Assembly: GCF_000814005.1 (NCBI RefSeq)
Contig: NZ_JWLK01000001.1
Span: 1,464,458 to 1,528,457 of the forward strand
Origin: Ruegeria sp. ANG-S4
GTDB lineage: Bacteria > Pseudomonadota > Alphaproteobacteria > Rhodobacterales > Rhodobacteraceae
Direction: 5' to 3'
Length of the DNA stretch: 64,000 nucleotides
Below the pieces are notes generated by a model. That model saw only the letters and a program-made list of their open reading frames with translations, did no database searches and had not been told where the DNA came from. Below are positions 36,381 to 43,859 of the stretch, piece after piece. The translations under genes were made by a program, and so were the position numbers. Each line of letters starts with the position of its first letter. Position 1 is the first letter of the stretch.

Positions 36381-36859
36381 CCCAGACCGACGCGCCGAAA
36401 CCGGCCAACCAGAAACGCCTGATGAAATCCGCCGCACGCCTCTATGCCGTGCAGGCGCTGTTCCAGATGGAGCAATCGGGCCAGACGACCGAGCAGGTTG
36501 TGACCGAGTTTCTGGATCATCGTTTTGGCGCTGTCTACGAAGGTGACGAGATGCTGGACGGCGATATCTCGGTATTCCGCAAGCTGGTTGATGATGCCGT
36601 GAATTATCAGGCCCCGATCGACCAGATGACCGATCGTGCGCTTGTTGCCAAATGGCCGATCGCCCGCATCGATCCAACCTTGCGTGCCGTATTCCGCGCG
36701 GCAGGTGCGGAACTGACCCAAAGCGATACGCCGCCCAAAGTGGTCATCACCGAATTCGTCGACGTGGCCCGCGCGTTTTTCCCGGAGGGGAAAGAGCCGA
36801 AATTCGTAAACGCCGTGCTCGATCACATGGCGCATGAGGCCAAGCCCGAGGCGTTCTGA
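36377..36859 (+). CDS. nusB: Transcription antitermination factor NusB
   Basis: This 160-aa protein binds boxA RNA with S10 to prevent early termination, mainly in rRNA operons. The all-helical NusB fold is seen with SAARLYAVQALFQMEQSG, then DVARAFFPEGKEPKFVNAVL and the closing DHMA. ATG at 36377 overlaps the ribH stop, the classical ribH-nusB coupling. Confidence 0.96.
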   Translation: MTQTDAPKPANQKRLMKSAARLYAVQALFQMEQSGQTTEQVVTEFLDHRFGAVYEGDEMLDGDISVFRKLVDDAVNYQAPIDQMTDRALVAKWPIARIDPTLRAVFRAAGAELTQSDTPPKVVITEFVDVARAFFPEGKEPKFVNAVLDHMAHEAKPEAF

Positions 36860-36918
36860 CGCCTTTACGTAGATCAGACATGCGCTAGACTCTCCATCGA
36901 CGCGCAAGGAGGTCTGAT

Positions 36919-37224
36919 ATGCCCAAACTCATCCGACTGTACATCACCCAAGTTGCGCTTGGATTCGTAATCTCAGCCGTCTTCGTCGGCGTGCTGCTGG
37001 CCTTCAACGTCGCGAATCTACGCCATCTGATCACAAGCTCTGAAATCGGCCTGATTGCTTTGGTCATGATCTGGTTCATGAACGGTATCGTCTTTGCCGG
37101 GGTGCAATTCGCCTATGCGATCATGAGCATGGCGGAAAAACCCGAAAATCCGCGTGGCGGAACGCCCGTGGCGCATGGTCAGAAGCCCGTCCCGGTCAAG
37201 CTGGAAGCGCGCGCAGGGCGCTGA
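36919..37224 (+). CDS. Small membrane protein of unknown function
   Basis: This 101-aa protein has two transmembrane segments (about 8-28, TQVALGFVISAVFVGVLLAF, and 42-67, IGLIALVMIWFMNGIVFAGV) and a proline- and basic-rich C-terminal tail. An excellent AAGGAGG site precedes ATG 36919. It is conserved in appearance with small proteins near nusB in related bacteria, but no function is known. Confidence 0.8.
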   Translation: MPKLIRLYITQVALGFVISAVFVGVLLAFNVANLRHLITSSEIGLIALVMIWFMNGIVFAGVQFAYAIMSMAEKPENPRGGTPVAHGQKPVPVKLEARAGR

Positions 37225-37240
37225 ATTCTCGGGCAAAGGT

Positions 37241-37430
37241 GTGGCGGGACCACCAGTCAACCGTGCGGTTTGATTCCCGAGGACCTGTATGTACAGGTGG
37301 GTGCCAGGTAATCAGGCCAGGACCTGAACAGAGCCAGCCCCCTCGGAATTGCTTAAGGCCACCAGAATACTACCAGTCACAAGAAGGGCAGAACCCGCCA
37401 CGGGCCTAAGTAGGGTGTGCGGCGGGTTTA
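37241..37430. ncRNA. Unassigned, strongly structured intergenic element (possible small RNA)
   Basis: This gap of about 215 bases holds no gene but dense pairing. GTGGCGGG (37241-37248) pairs perfectly with CCCGCCAC (37394-37401) to close a domain of 161 nt. Inside are AACCG/CGGTT (37259-37270), CCGAGG/CCTCGG (37277-37282 with 37341-37346) enclosing ACCTGTA/TACAGGT (37283-37298), and a repeated ACCAGTCA (37252, 37372). CCCGCC can also pair with GGCGGG at 37421-37426, an alternative terminator-like stem. The direction is not certain; the plus strand fits the terminator reading. It does not match SRP, 6S, tmRNA or RNase P RNA by eye. Confidence 0.45.
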
Positions 37431-37439
37431 CACAAGGGG

Positions 37440-37865
37440 TCAGGCGTCGACAGTTTCGTGGAGCGCGGTGCGCATCTTGCCGAAATGTTCGTCCCAGCCG
37501 TTGTCGAGGGCAAGGATCAGGCCAAACGCATCAGCGCCCTGCGGCAGGCCCTCGTGCACCAGTCCAAGGCGCGTACCGCCAGCAACAGGTTCGAGGGTCC
37601 ATTTGACGACACTGACCGCGTCGCCCATCGGTTTTACGGTGAAGGTGTATTCCAGATACTCAGGTCTGCGCGCTTCCCGCACTTCTCCCCAGATCAGAAG
37701 ATCGCCGCTTGTTGTTCCGAACATTTCCAGCTTATGACCCTGTGCCACAGCTCGTTCAGGTTTGTGAAACCACTCGGCCAACCGGTCCGGTTCGGTCAAA
37801 TAGTCCCAGACCGTTTCGGGCGTGGCGCGGAGATAGATGGATTTTTGCAAAACAGCCTGGGTCAT
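37440..37865 (-). CDS. SRPBCC/AHSA1-domain protein
   Basis: This 141-aa START-like protein has the AHSA1 pattern: IYLRATPETVWDYLTEPDRL at the start, LEYTFTVKPM in the middle and GLILALDNGWDEHFGKMRTAL at the end. Such proteins bind small hydrophobic ligands. It is coupled to the ArsR regulator by a 4-nt overlap (ATGA), an arrangement seen very often for this pair, so the regulator probably controls it. Confidence 0.9.
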   Translation of the reverse strand: MTQAVLQKSIYLRATPETVWDYLTEPDRLAEWFHKPERAVAQGHKLEMFGTTSGDLLIWGEVREARRPEYLEYTFTVKPMGDAVSVVKWTLEPVAGGTRLGLVHEGLPQGADAFGLILALDNGWDEHFGKMRTALHETVDA

Positions 37866-38182
37866 TTTTGATTTCCTTCAATAGCTTTCTTGAGTTTGGC
37901 AAGGCGATCATCCCAGAACTGGTCAAAGAAACTGAGCCAGTCCAGCACCGGGGCCATCCCCTTGGGTTCAAGTTTGTTGATACGCTCGCGGCCGCGGGCC
38001 TCGACGGTGATCAGCCCGCCATCCGACAACACGGTCAGGTGCTTTTTGACGGCGGCGCGGGTCATGTCGAAACGGTCCGTCAATTGCCCGATGGTCATGT
38101 CTTGTGATGCAAGCATCTGCACAATGTCCCGACGGGTCGGGTCGGCAAGGGCGCGAAACGCGTTTTGGGTTCTTATTTCCAT
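37862..38182 (-). CDS. ArsR-family transcriptional regulator
   Basis: This 106-aa winged-helix protein reads FRALADPTRRDIVQMLASQ (about 8-27) and has the recognition helix DRFDMTRAAVKKHLTVLSDG. No metal-binding cysteines are present, so it is not a classical metal sensor. ATG at 38182 follows a GAGG site. Two ATACC-N4-GGTAT boxes upstream are likely operators for autoregulation. Confidence 0.9.
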   Translation of the reverse strand: MEIRTQNAFRALADPTRRDIVQMLASQDMTIGQLTDRFDMTRAAVKKHLTVLSDGGLITVEARGRERINKLEPKGMAPVLDWLSFFDQFWDDRLAKLKKAIEGNQK

Positions 38183-38198
38183 GGGCAACCTCATTGAG

Positions 38199-38238
38199 AT
38201 ACCATTTGGTTTCATATCAATGCGATACCTTATGGTAT
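38199..38238. promoter_or_regulatory. Two ATACC-N4-GGTAT operator boxes upstream of the ArsR gene
   Basis: ATACC-TTAT-GGTAT (38225-38238) is a perfect inverted repeat and ATACC-ATTT-GGTTT (38199-38212) is a copy with one mismatch. Their centres are 26 bp apart. They lie just before the ArsR start, overlapping the likely promoter region shared with mmcB. Confidence 0.6.
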
Positions 38239-38269
38239 TATGTCAAGGGCAAGCTTGAGGTTGATTTTT

Positions 38270-38284
38270 GTTCACGAATTGTTC
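38270..38284. promoter_or_regulatory. LexA (SOS) box of the alphaproteobacterial type
   Basis: GTTCACGAATTGTTC fits the alphaproteobacterial LexA consensus GTTC-N7-GTTC exactly. It ends 11 nt before the mmcB start. MmcB is a damage-inducible gene in Caulobacter, which fits. Confidence 0.78.
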
Positions 38285-38295
38285 ACATTCCCAAA

Positions 38296-38727
38296 ATGAC
38301 CCTTGATCTGCAACCCGGACAGAAACTGGCCCGCGGTGTCTCCAGACACCTTTCGACGCATGGCTTTGTTTCAGTTGAGGAATTTGTCCCAGCGCGCGGA
38401 TTGCGCGTTGACGTGATGGGGCTTGGACCAAAGGGCGAGCTTTGGGTGATCGAGTGCAAATCAAGCCGTGCCGATTACCAGTCGGATTCAAAATGGCAGG
38501 GCTATCTGGAGTGGTGCGATCGATTCTTCTGGGCGGTTGATACCGAGTTTCCGGTGGATTTGCTGCCGCCCGAAACGGGCTTGATCATCGCGGATGCCTA
38601 TGACGCCGAGATCATCCGCATGGGCCCGGAAACCAAGGTTGCCCCGGCACGGCGGAAGAAGATGATTCAGAAGTTTGCAACCGACGCCGCCCGCAGGTTG
38701 CAGATGCTGCGCGATCCGCGGGTCTAA
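38296..38727 (+). CDS. mmcB: MmcB-family DNA repair protein (putative endonuclease)
   Basis: This 143-aa protein has a nuclease-like core: VDVMGLGPKGELWVIECKSS (about 38-57) shows the D-ExK arrangement of the PD-(D/E)xK fold, followed by WQGYLEWCDRFFWAVDTEFP. MmcB-like proteins take part in the SOS response of alphaproteobacteria. ATG at 38296 is chosen because the LexA box lies just upstream; longer frames would run through the ArsR operators. Confidence 0.85.
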   Translation: MTLDLQPGQKLARGVSRHLSTHGFVSVEEFVPARGLRVDVMGLGPKGELWVIECKSSRADYQSDSKWQGYLEWCDRFFWAVDTEFPVDLLPPETGLIIADAYDAEIIRMGPETKVAPARRKKMIQKFATDAARRLQMLRDPRV

Positions 38728-38731
38728 CGGA

Positions 38732-38920
38732 TCAGCCTTTAACTGCTCTTGCGGCCTGCGCTGCCGCCCGGATCTCTTCCGCAATCTCCTCGGCTTCCTC
38801 AGGGTCAAAATCCATCGGGATCTCGGTGCCCGGCGCCTCGATGAACAGGCGCACCATACCCTGATCCGTGGGTCCGATTTGCAGATTAGCTTCGATATCG
38901 CGTTCGGTGTTGATACCCAT
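38732..38920 (-). CDS. Small conserved acidic protein (DUF6324-like)
   Basis: This 62-aa acidic protein reads MGINTERDIEANLQIGPTDQ and continues with MDFDPEEAEEIAEEIRAAAQ, a likely C-terminal helix. It resembles small Rhodobacterales proteins annotated as DUF6324; this name is from memory and not certain. It ends 4 nt from the mmcB stop, with convergent orientation, and an AGG-rich site precedes its ATG. Confidence 0.7.
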   Translation of the reverse strand: MGINTERDIEANLQIGPTDQGMVRLFIEAPGTEIPMDFDPEEAEEIAEEIRAAAQAARAVKG

Positions 38921-38999
38921 CTGAGCCTCCGGCGGGGTGAGCCCGTTTGCTAGCGTGCAAAGGGTTGAGAATCAAGCAGCCTCTGCAGTCATATAAGAC

Positions 39000-39482
39000 A
39001 TGAACAATATCATCCTCAGACCCTTCCGCGCGGACGATGCCCCCTGGTTGGTCGAGCAGCATGGGACGCTCTATGCCCGCGATGAAGGCTTTGACGACAG
39101 CTTCGCGCCGCTTGTTGCGCGTATTTTGAAGGCGTTCATTGCCGATCACGACCCCAAGCGCGAGCGCGGCTGGATTGCCGAACAGAACGGGGCGCGTTTG
39201 GGCAGTATTTTTTGCGTCTCTCAATCCGATCGCACAGCCAAGCTGCGCCTGTTTCTTTTGGTGCCACAGGCGCGGGGGCAGGGGGTCGGTAAACAACTGC
39301 TGACCGCCTGTATGGAGTTCGCGCGCAGTGCCGGCTACGACGAAATGGTGCTTTGGACGCATGAAAGCCACCGTGCTGCATGTGGCTTGTACCGTTCCTT
39401 CGGATGGCAGTTAATTGATGCCAAACCGGTGCGATCATTCGGCGTTGATCTGGTCGAACAAAGCTGGAGAATTCAGCTTTAA
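39000..39482 (+). CDS. GNAT-family N-acetyltransferase
   Basis: This 160-aa protein has the GNAT fold. The acetyl-CoA loop is VPQARGQGVGKQLLTACMEF (about 89-108, Q/RxxGxG/A), and VLWTHESHRAACGLYRSFGW (about 119-138) is the typical motif B. Related domains occur fused to MarR regulators; here it stands alone. The substrate is unknown. It lies directly upstream of tRNA-His. Confidence 0.9.
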   Translation: MNNIILRPFRADDAPWLVEQHGTLYARDEGFDDSFAPLVARILKAFIADHDPKRERGWIAEQNGARLGSIFCVSQSDRTAKLRLFLLVPQARGQGVGKQLLTACMEFARSAGYDEMVLWTHESHRAACGLYRSFGWQLIDAKPVRSFGVDLVEQSWRIQL

Positions 39483-39529
39483 CACCCTTGCAATCCCCGT
39501 GCGCCTTCGGTAAATCGCCCCCCACAAGT

Positions 39530-39606
39530 GCCGCCTTAGCTCAGTTGGTTAGAGCGCTGGATTGTGGATCCAGAGGTCCCCTGTTCAAGCCAGGGAGGCG
39601 GTACCA
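39530..39606 (+). tRNA. tRNA-His (GTG), alphaproteobacterial type without G-1
   Basis: The cloverleaf starts GCCGCCTTAGCTC, the anticodon loop is TTGTGGA (GTG) and the T-arm is CCCTGTTCAAGCCAGGG. CCA is encoded at 39604-39606. The base before position 1 is T, not G, and the discriminator is A, not C. Loss of the G-1/C73 pair is known for a clade of alphaproteobacteria. The 3' 49 nt serve as attachment site of the island and are repeated at 44193-44241. Confidence 0.97.
39558..39606 (+). repeat. attL: 49-bp direct repeat in the tRNA-His 3' part
   Basis: The segment from the anticodon stem to the CCA end is identical to 44193-44241. The base on each side differs (C versus T before, A versus C after), so 49 bp is the exact length. 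It keeps the tRNA gene intact on the left. A GATC site lies inside the repeat. Confidence 0.95.
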
Positions 39607-39812
39607 AAAAAAATTTTTCCCAATAAAAACAGTCACTTATGAAGGCTCACTTTTAGCGTTTTTAGCGGTGTACTGTTGGGGCCGGAATCCAGAGGTCCCT
39701 TTCGTATCAAATCGGTATAAATCCCTTGCAAATCCCTGTCAGATGAAGTGAGTTATCAAGTAGTTCAACCAAAAGCAGCATTTCTGCAAACAATAACAAG
39801 CGAGTATATGCC
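39607..39812. other. Left end of the island, gene-free
   Basis: This 206-base stretch is rich in A+T and carries no gene. A 13-base copy of the attachment core, TCCAGAGGTCCCT, lies at 39688-39700, and TTTTAGCG occurs twice near 39651-39666. These may be integrase or excisionase binding sites, and the cargo promoter should lie here. Confidence 0.5.
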
Positions 39813-40643
39813 TTGGAGGCGGACGGAGCAGGTGAGCAAAAAGCTCTCAAACCTTTCTTAAAATGGGCAGGTGGTAAGCGTTGGCTGTTGCCACATCTAC
39901 AGGACTTACTGCCTAAAAAATACGAAACGTACCTAGAGCCCTTTCTCGGCGGCGGGGCAGTATTCTTTGGTTTGCAGCCAAAGTCAGCCGTACTCACAGA
40001 TCTGAATGGAGATCTTATAGAGCTGTACCAAGTCGTGCGTGATATGCCTTCAGAGGTGCAAGACAAGCTGTCGAAACACCAACTTCGACACAGCAAGGAA
40101 TACTACTACGAGGTTCGAGCTGAGGTTCCGGAATGTAGAATTGATCGCGCTGCTCGATTTCTTTACCTCAATCGGACGTGTTTTAACGGGCTTTACCGCG
40201 TAAATCGGCGGGGTGAGTTTAATGTCCCGATTGGAACAAAGACCAAAGTTCTATTTGAAACTGAGTCTTTTCACGACTTGTCGTTGTCTTTGTCTCAAGC
40301 GGAACTTTCAGTGGCAGATTTTGAATCCACTATTGACCGTGCGCGCAAAGGAGATTTGTTGTACGTGGACCCTCCGTACACGGTGGCGCACAACTTCAAC
40401 GGGTTTGTAAAGTACAATGACAATATCTTCTCTTGGGAGGATCAGGTTAGACTGAGGGACTCTTTGGATCGCGCTGCCGAGAGAGGCGCTGCAATCATCG
40501 TGAGCAACGCCAATCACACATCAATCGATGAACTGTATGCTGACTTCGGCACTAAGCACGAAATGCCGAGGCATTCAGTGATTGCAGGGCCGTCGGGACG
40601 ACGAGTTCCAACCTCCGAATTACTCTTCTGTGTCGGGTGCTAA
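39813..40643 (+). CDS. dam: DNA adenine methyltransferase, Dam (D12) family
   Basis: This 276-aa N6-adenine methyltransferase has all core motifs in alpha order: FLKWAGGK (15-22, motif X), EPFLGGGAVF (42-51, motif I, AdoMet binding) and DPPY (186-189, motif IV, catalytic). The stretch FLYLNRTCFNGLYRVNRRGE (116-135) closely resembles the target-recognition region of Dam enzymes that methylate GATC, so that specificity is likely but inferred. The only in-frame start is TTG at 39813, with a poor ribosome-binding site. No restriction endonuclease is next to it. Its end overlaps or nearly touches the membrane-protein gene. Most alphaproteobacteria use CcrM (GANTC), so a Dam here is foreign. Confidence 0.9.
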   Translation: MEADGAGEQKALKPFLKWAGGKRWLLPHLQDLLPKKYETYLEPFLGGGAVFFGLQPKSAVLTDLNGDLIELYQVVRDMPSEVQDKLSKHQLRHSKEYYYEVRAEVPECRIDRAARFLYLNRTCFNGLYRVNRRGEFNVPIGTKTKVLFETESFHDLSLSLSQAELSVADFESTIDRARKGDLLYVDPPYTVAHNFNGFVKYNDNIFSWEDQVRLRDSLDRAAERGAAIIVSNANHTSIDELYADFGTKHEMPRHSVIAGPSGRRVPTSELLFCVGC

Positions 40644-40645
40644 TT

Positions 40646-41269
40646 ATGAGGTGGATCAGTAGGAGAAATCTACGCTGGATGTTCACAAAGGTCCCAATCT
40701 ATGGGCAACTGATTAACTCGTCGTCGAGTTCGGTAAAGGAAGCGACGACAGACCTAATTACAGCGACTCTTTTTTCACTTTTGCCGCTTTGGTTTTACCC
40801 GATAATCTCGAAGTTCGCTTACGGCACTGACTTTTGGGCGACGGTTAAGTCTTTCATTGGGGGAGGAGAACTATTTCTCTATTCGGCGGCCTTGGTCGGG
40901 CCGTTGATTTTTTCAATTACCAGAAAATACGGTGAAATGTCGCCGGTACCATCAGACGGGGATACGGAACACTCTACTTTCCCTAGGATGTACACAATTC
41001 AGTTCCCATACGGAATCTGGTTTGTGTTGGTATCTGCTTTAGTTCTTGGGTTTGCAGCTTATTTCTTCGGTATTTTGCGCGAAGCGGGCTTGGAAAACAG
41101 TGCAAGGACACCGAACGCAGAGAACTTACTGTTCGTTTCTGGGATCATGTATTGCTTTACCCTGTCGTGCTTTTTTTGCGTCTCCGTTTACCGCCTCCAA
41201 CTTGATAGTACGCCACAGGAATTCGGGGCGGACACTCGCGATCTTATGGATGAATGGGAGACCAGATGA
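40646..41269 (+). CDS. Four-helix membrane protein of the island, function unknown
   Basis: This 207-aa protein has four predicted membrane helices (about 38-58, 73-92, 121-144 and 160-182), a basic N-terminus (MRWISRRNLRWMFTK) and a polar loop of 28 residues between helices 2 and 3. The C-terminal tail is acidic (DTRDLMDEWETR). ATG at 40646 starts 2 nt after the dam stop; GTG at 40637 would overlap dam. The stop overlaps the next gene (ATGA). No family is recognised. Membrane proteins in defence cassettes often act as effectors, which is only a hypothesis here. Confidence 0.75.
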   Translation: MRWISRRNLRWMFTKVPIYGQLINSSSSSVKEATTDLITATLFSLLPLWFYPIISKFAYGTDFWATVKSFIGGGELFLYSAALVGPLIFSITRKYGEMSPVPSDGDTEHSTFPRMYTIQFPYGIWFVLVSALVLGFAAYFFGILREAGLENSARTPNAENLLFVSGIMYCFTLSCFFCVSVYRLQLDSTPQEFGADTRDLMDEWETR

Positions 41270-42423
41270 TGTCTGACCAACTAAATTTAGTTGACCCTGA
41301 TCCTGTAGTGATCGAGCTAGAGTGCCTAAGGGCTACACAGCCAATTGGGGACGTTTACATTGCAAGCGTTCCTCATGATGAACTTGTAAAAATCACGCAC
41401 TTTGATGTTCGTAGGGTTCTTCAAGAGGACCGAGATGTTGAACGCTACCTCGGCATCCAGAGGCCGCTGATCAACTCTCGCGTTGATGGCTTGCAAAAGT
41501 ATGTAAACTTCTTTGACGCTTCTTTTCCTACCGCAATAATCATTGCAGTCGACGAGAAGTTTGCTGAGTACGATGCAGAAAAGAAGACTATTTCTCTTTC
41601 AAACGTGCCTAGGGATGGTGACAGGCCAGAAATCCCGATCAGGAACATTGCACGAGTGTTGGACGGGCAACATAGAATAGCTGGATTGCGTGGTTTCACA
41701 GGCGACAGGTTTGACTTGCCGGTTACCATTTTCGTTGGTGCGGACATTGCAGATCAGGCGCATATTTTCGCAACGGTGAATTTGGAACAACAGAAGGTCA
41801 ACAAAAGCCTAGCTTACGATCTTTACTCATTGTCAAAATCGCGAAGCCCCCAAAAGACTTGTCACAATGTTGCAGTTGTACTGGATCAAGATAAGAACAG
41901 CCCTCTATATCGAAGAATTAAGCGCCTTGGTGTAGCTACGGATGGTCGTGACTTTGAGCCGATCTCCCAAGCGACATTTGTTGAGGCGCTCATGAAATTT
42001 GTATCTTCTGAGCCAAAGGTCGATAGAGACAAGTTGTTGAAGGGGGAACGGCTTGAAAAAGCAGATCCGGATCTAATTTGGAAGCTTCCCTTCAGAAATC
42101 TGTTTGTAGAAGAGAAAGACGTGAAAATCGTTGAGGTGGTTTTCAACTACTATTCTGCGATTAAAGAACGATGGCCAATTGCTTGGGCTAGTACGGATCG
42201 CGGAAACATGCTGAACAGAACTAACGGTTTTCGTGCCTTTATGCGAGCCTATCGGCACGTTCATGAGCTGCACGGGACGCCAACTGGAGTAGTTCCAAAG
42301 GCATTCATGGACGAGTTTATGAAAAGAGTGCCGTTGGAGGACAAAGATTTTAACATTGAGAACTTCAAACCCGGCACAAGCGGAGAATCGACGCTGCATA
42401 ATGTACTGATCGACGTTCAGTAG
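41266..42423 (+). CDS. DGQHR-domain protein (DndB-like)
   Basis: This 385-aa protein carries the signature RVLDGQHRIAGLRGF (DGQHR at 133-137) in the typical context. It is preceded by GIQRPLINSRVDGLQKYV and FPTAIIIAVDE, and followed by HIFATVNLEQQKVNKSLAYD. The family includes DndB of the phosphorothioation system and has a fold related to ParB/Srx-type nucleotide-binding proteins. The C-terminal 200 residues are unlike anything recognised. ATG at 41266 overlaps the membrane-protein gene by 4 nt and follows GGGAG. No dndCDE or ssp genes are present, so this is not a Dnd locus. Confidence 0.88.
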   Translation: MMSDQLNLVDPDPVVIELECLRATQPIGDVYIASVPHDELVKITHFDVRRVLQEDRDVERYLGIQRPLINSRVDGLQKYVNFFDASFPTAIIIAVDEKFAEYDAEKKTISLSNVPRDGDRPEIPIRNIARVLDGQHRIAGLRGFTGDRFDLPVTIFVGADIADQAHIFATVNLEQQKVNKSLAYDLYSLSKSRSPQKTCHNVAVVLDQDKNSPLYRRIKRLGVATDGRDFEPISQATFVEALMKFVSSEPKVDRDKLLKGERLEKADPDLIWKLPFRNLFVEEKDVKIVEVVFNYYSAIKERWPIAWASTDRGNMLNRTNGFRAFMRAYRHVHELHGTPTGVVPKAFMDEFMKRVPLEDKDFNIENFKPGTSGESTLHNVLIDVQ

Positions 42424-42713
42424 GCCGAGTGCTTCGTTTTACGACGCGGTAGTGCGTTGATATTTGTGCTGTTGATTCGAGAACCTCCGAGGGTAGCTCT
42501 AACCTGCACTATATTTTGCAAGATTATCTTGTTTGCTTTGCTATTGTCCGTGACAGTTTTCTAAGAATCCCGCCTCAAGCAAAACGAATTGCAAGCTAAT
42601 ATTGCGCAAATTAGTTTAATAATAACAAAGATTTAATTTGATTGACTCAACGCCGCTGACCTTGCTTGAACTGTTGCTCAATTGAGTTCCAGTGGATGCA
42701 AGGACGGGTACAC
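42424..42713. promoter_or_regulatory. Gene-free region before the integrase
   Basis: This A+T-rich stretch of about 290 bases separates the cargo from the integrase, with runs such as TTAGTTTAATAATAACAAAG near 42612. A promoter for the integrase is expected here. No hairpin terminator with a T-tract is clear. Confidence 0.45.
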
Positions 42714-43859
42714 ATGGTAGAGTTGGTCAAGCTAGGTTGTGGAGGTCAAACGGCATTTGCTGTCGTTTGGCTCGATCCTGAGCATGGAGAACTGGAGAGA
42801 AAATTCTCAAGTCGTGCAGAAGCAATGCTTTTTGCAGGATCGATTGAATCTCTAGGGAACAGCCTCCGACCAACAAAGCCTGTCTTGGTTTCTGAACTTT
42901 GCAAAAAATACCTTATTGAATCTAGGGCTGGCCGTGATGGAGCGCTTCCCTTGGCTCAAGCAACCTTGGTTAGCTACCAGCATCATTTCTCGAAAACCAT
43001 CGAACCTGTAGTGGGAACCTTGCGTATCGACCAAATTGACAGGAACCTCGCTAGGGAAATTCAACGAGCCATTATCTTTCGTGCCACATCTCGTGATGCA
43101 GCTTCACGAGCTTTTAATTTCCTCAAGACCTGCTTCATGTGGGCTACAACGGAGCTTGGACTTGTCCCAAATTCACCGTTCGAGAAAATGCGGATCCAAA
43201 CGCGACGACGGGGTCAACCTAAACGGATAAAAATTCACTCCGAAAACGAGATGAGCAGAATAAAGTCCGCTGCGTTCGACCTATATACATCGAGCAATAA
43301 GCGTACCCGAGAAGCGTGGTTCACATATTACCCAATGCTACTCTTATTGATGGGGACAGGAATAAGAATATCTGAGTGCCTAGGAATCCAAAGGCGGGAT
43401 TTTTCTGAGAACCTCAAGGACTTGTCGATCTGTAGATCCATCGAGAAGAACCATGGTGGGCGCCCCAAACCTCTAAGGGTGGTGGACGTCAAGTCTGGCA
43501 GCTCTGAGCGTACAGTTCCCGTGCCAAATAGTATTACTCCCTTTTTGGAAGATCTGTTGCAGGCTCATTCATCAGTTTGGGTTTTTCCTAACGGAGGGGG
43601 TTCATTCCGGGACTACGATACCGTCAGGCAACGAATGTGGAACCGGTTAGTTTCAAGTGCTCAGGTGCGACACTTAGGGATTCACAGTTTGCGCCACTAT
43701 TACGCTTCTGAACTCATTAGGGCTGGCTTCGTAAAGGAGGCTCAACGCAACTTGGGACATCACTCAGCAGCGTTCACGCTCGACATGTACGGTCATCTGA
43801 TTGATGACGGCGGCACGCGCTTGCGCGAGTTAGCAAATGACGTTTCAAGCCCGTTCTAG
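42714..43859 (+). CDS. int: Tyrosine recombinase/integrase
   Basis: This 381-aa site-specific recombinase has an N-terminal arm-binding region, a core-binding domain (about 55-160) and a catalytic domain. The active-site residues are visible: arginine in GTGIRISECLG (about 217-227), HSLRHYY (H-x-x-R) and LGHHSAAFTLDMYGH with the histidine and the nucleophilic tyrosine. ATG at 42714 is chosen because AGGA lies 9 nt upstream; earlier in-frame starts exist. It probably inserts the element into the tRNA-His 3' end. Confidence 0.95.
   Translation: MVELVKLGCGGQTAFAVVWLDPEHGELERKFSSRAEAMLFAGSIESLGNSLRPTKPVLVSELCKKYLIESRAGRDGALPLAQATLVSYQHHFSKTIEPVVGTLRIDQIDRNLAREIQRAIIFRATSRDAASRAFNFLKTCFMWATTELGLVPNSPFEKMRIQTRRRGQPKRIKIHSENEMSRIKSAAFDLYTSSNKRTREAWFTYYPMLLLLMGTGIRISECLGIQRRDFSENLKDLSICRSIEKNHGGRPKPLRVVDVKSGSSERTVPVPNSITPFLEDLLQAHSSVWVFPNGGGSFRDYDTVRQRMWNRLVSSAQVRHLGIHSLRHYYASELIRAGFVKEAQRNLGHHSAAFTLDMYGHLIDDGGTRLRELANDVSSPF

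Noticed and set aside
37301..37346. SRP RNA (helix 8 like segment GGCCAGGACCTGAA)
   Set aside because: The order of bases is similar to SRP helix 8, but the GGAA tetraloop and its closing pairs are missing, and the neighbouring gene dnaX is not here.
41266..42423. A complete Dnd phosphorothioation locus
   Set aside because: Only the DndB-like DGQHR protein is present. No cysteine desulfurase, DndC, DndD or DndE genes are in the island.
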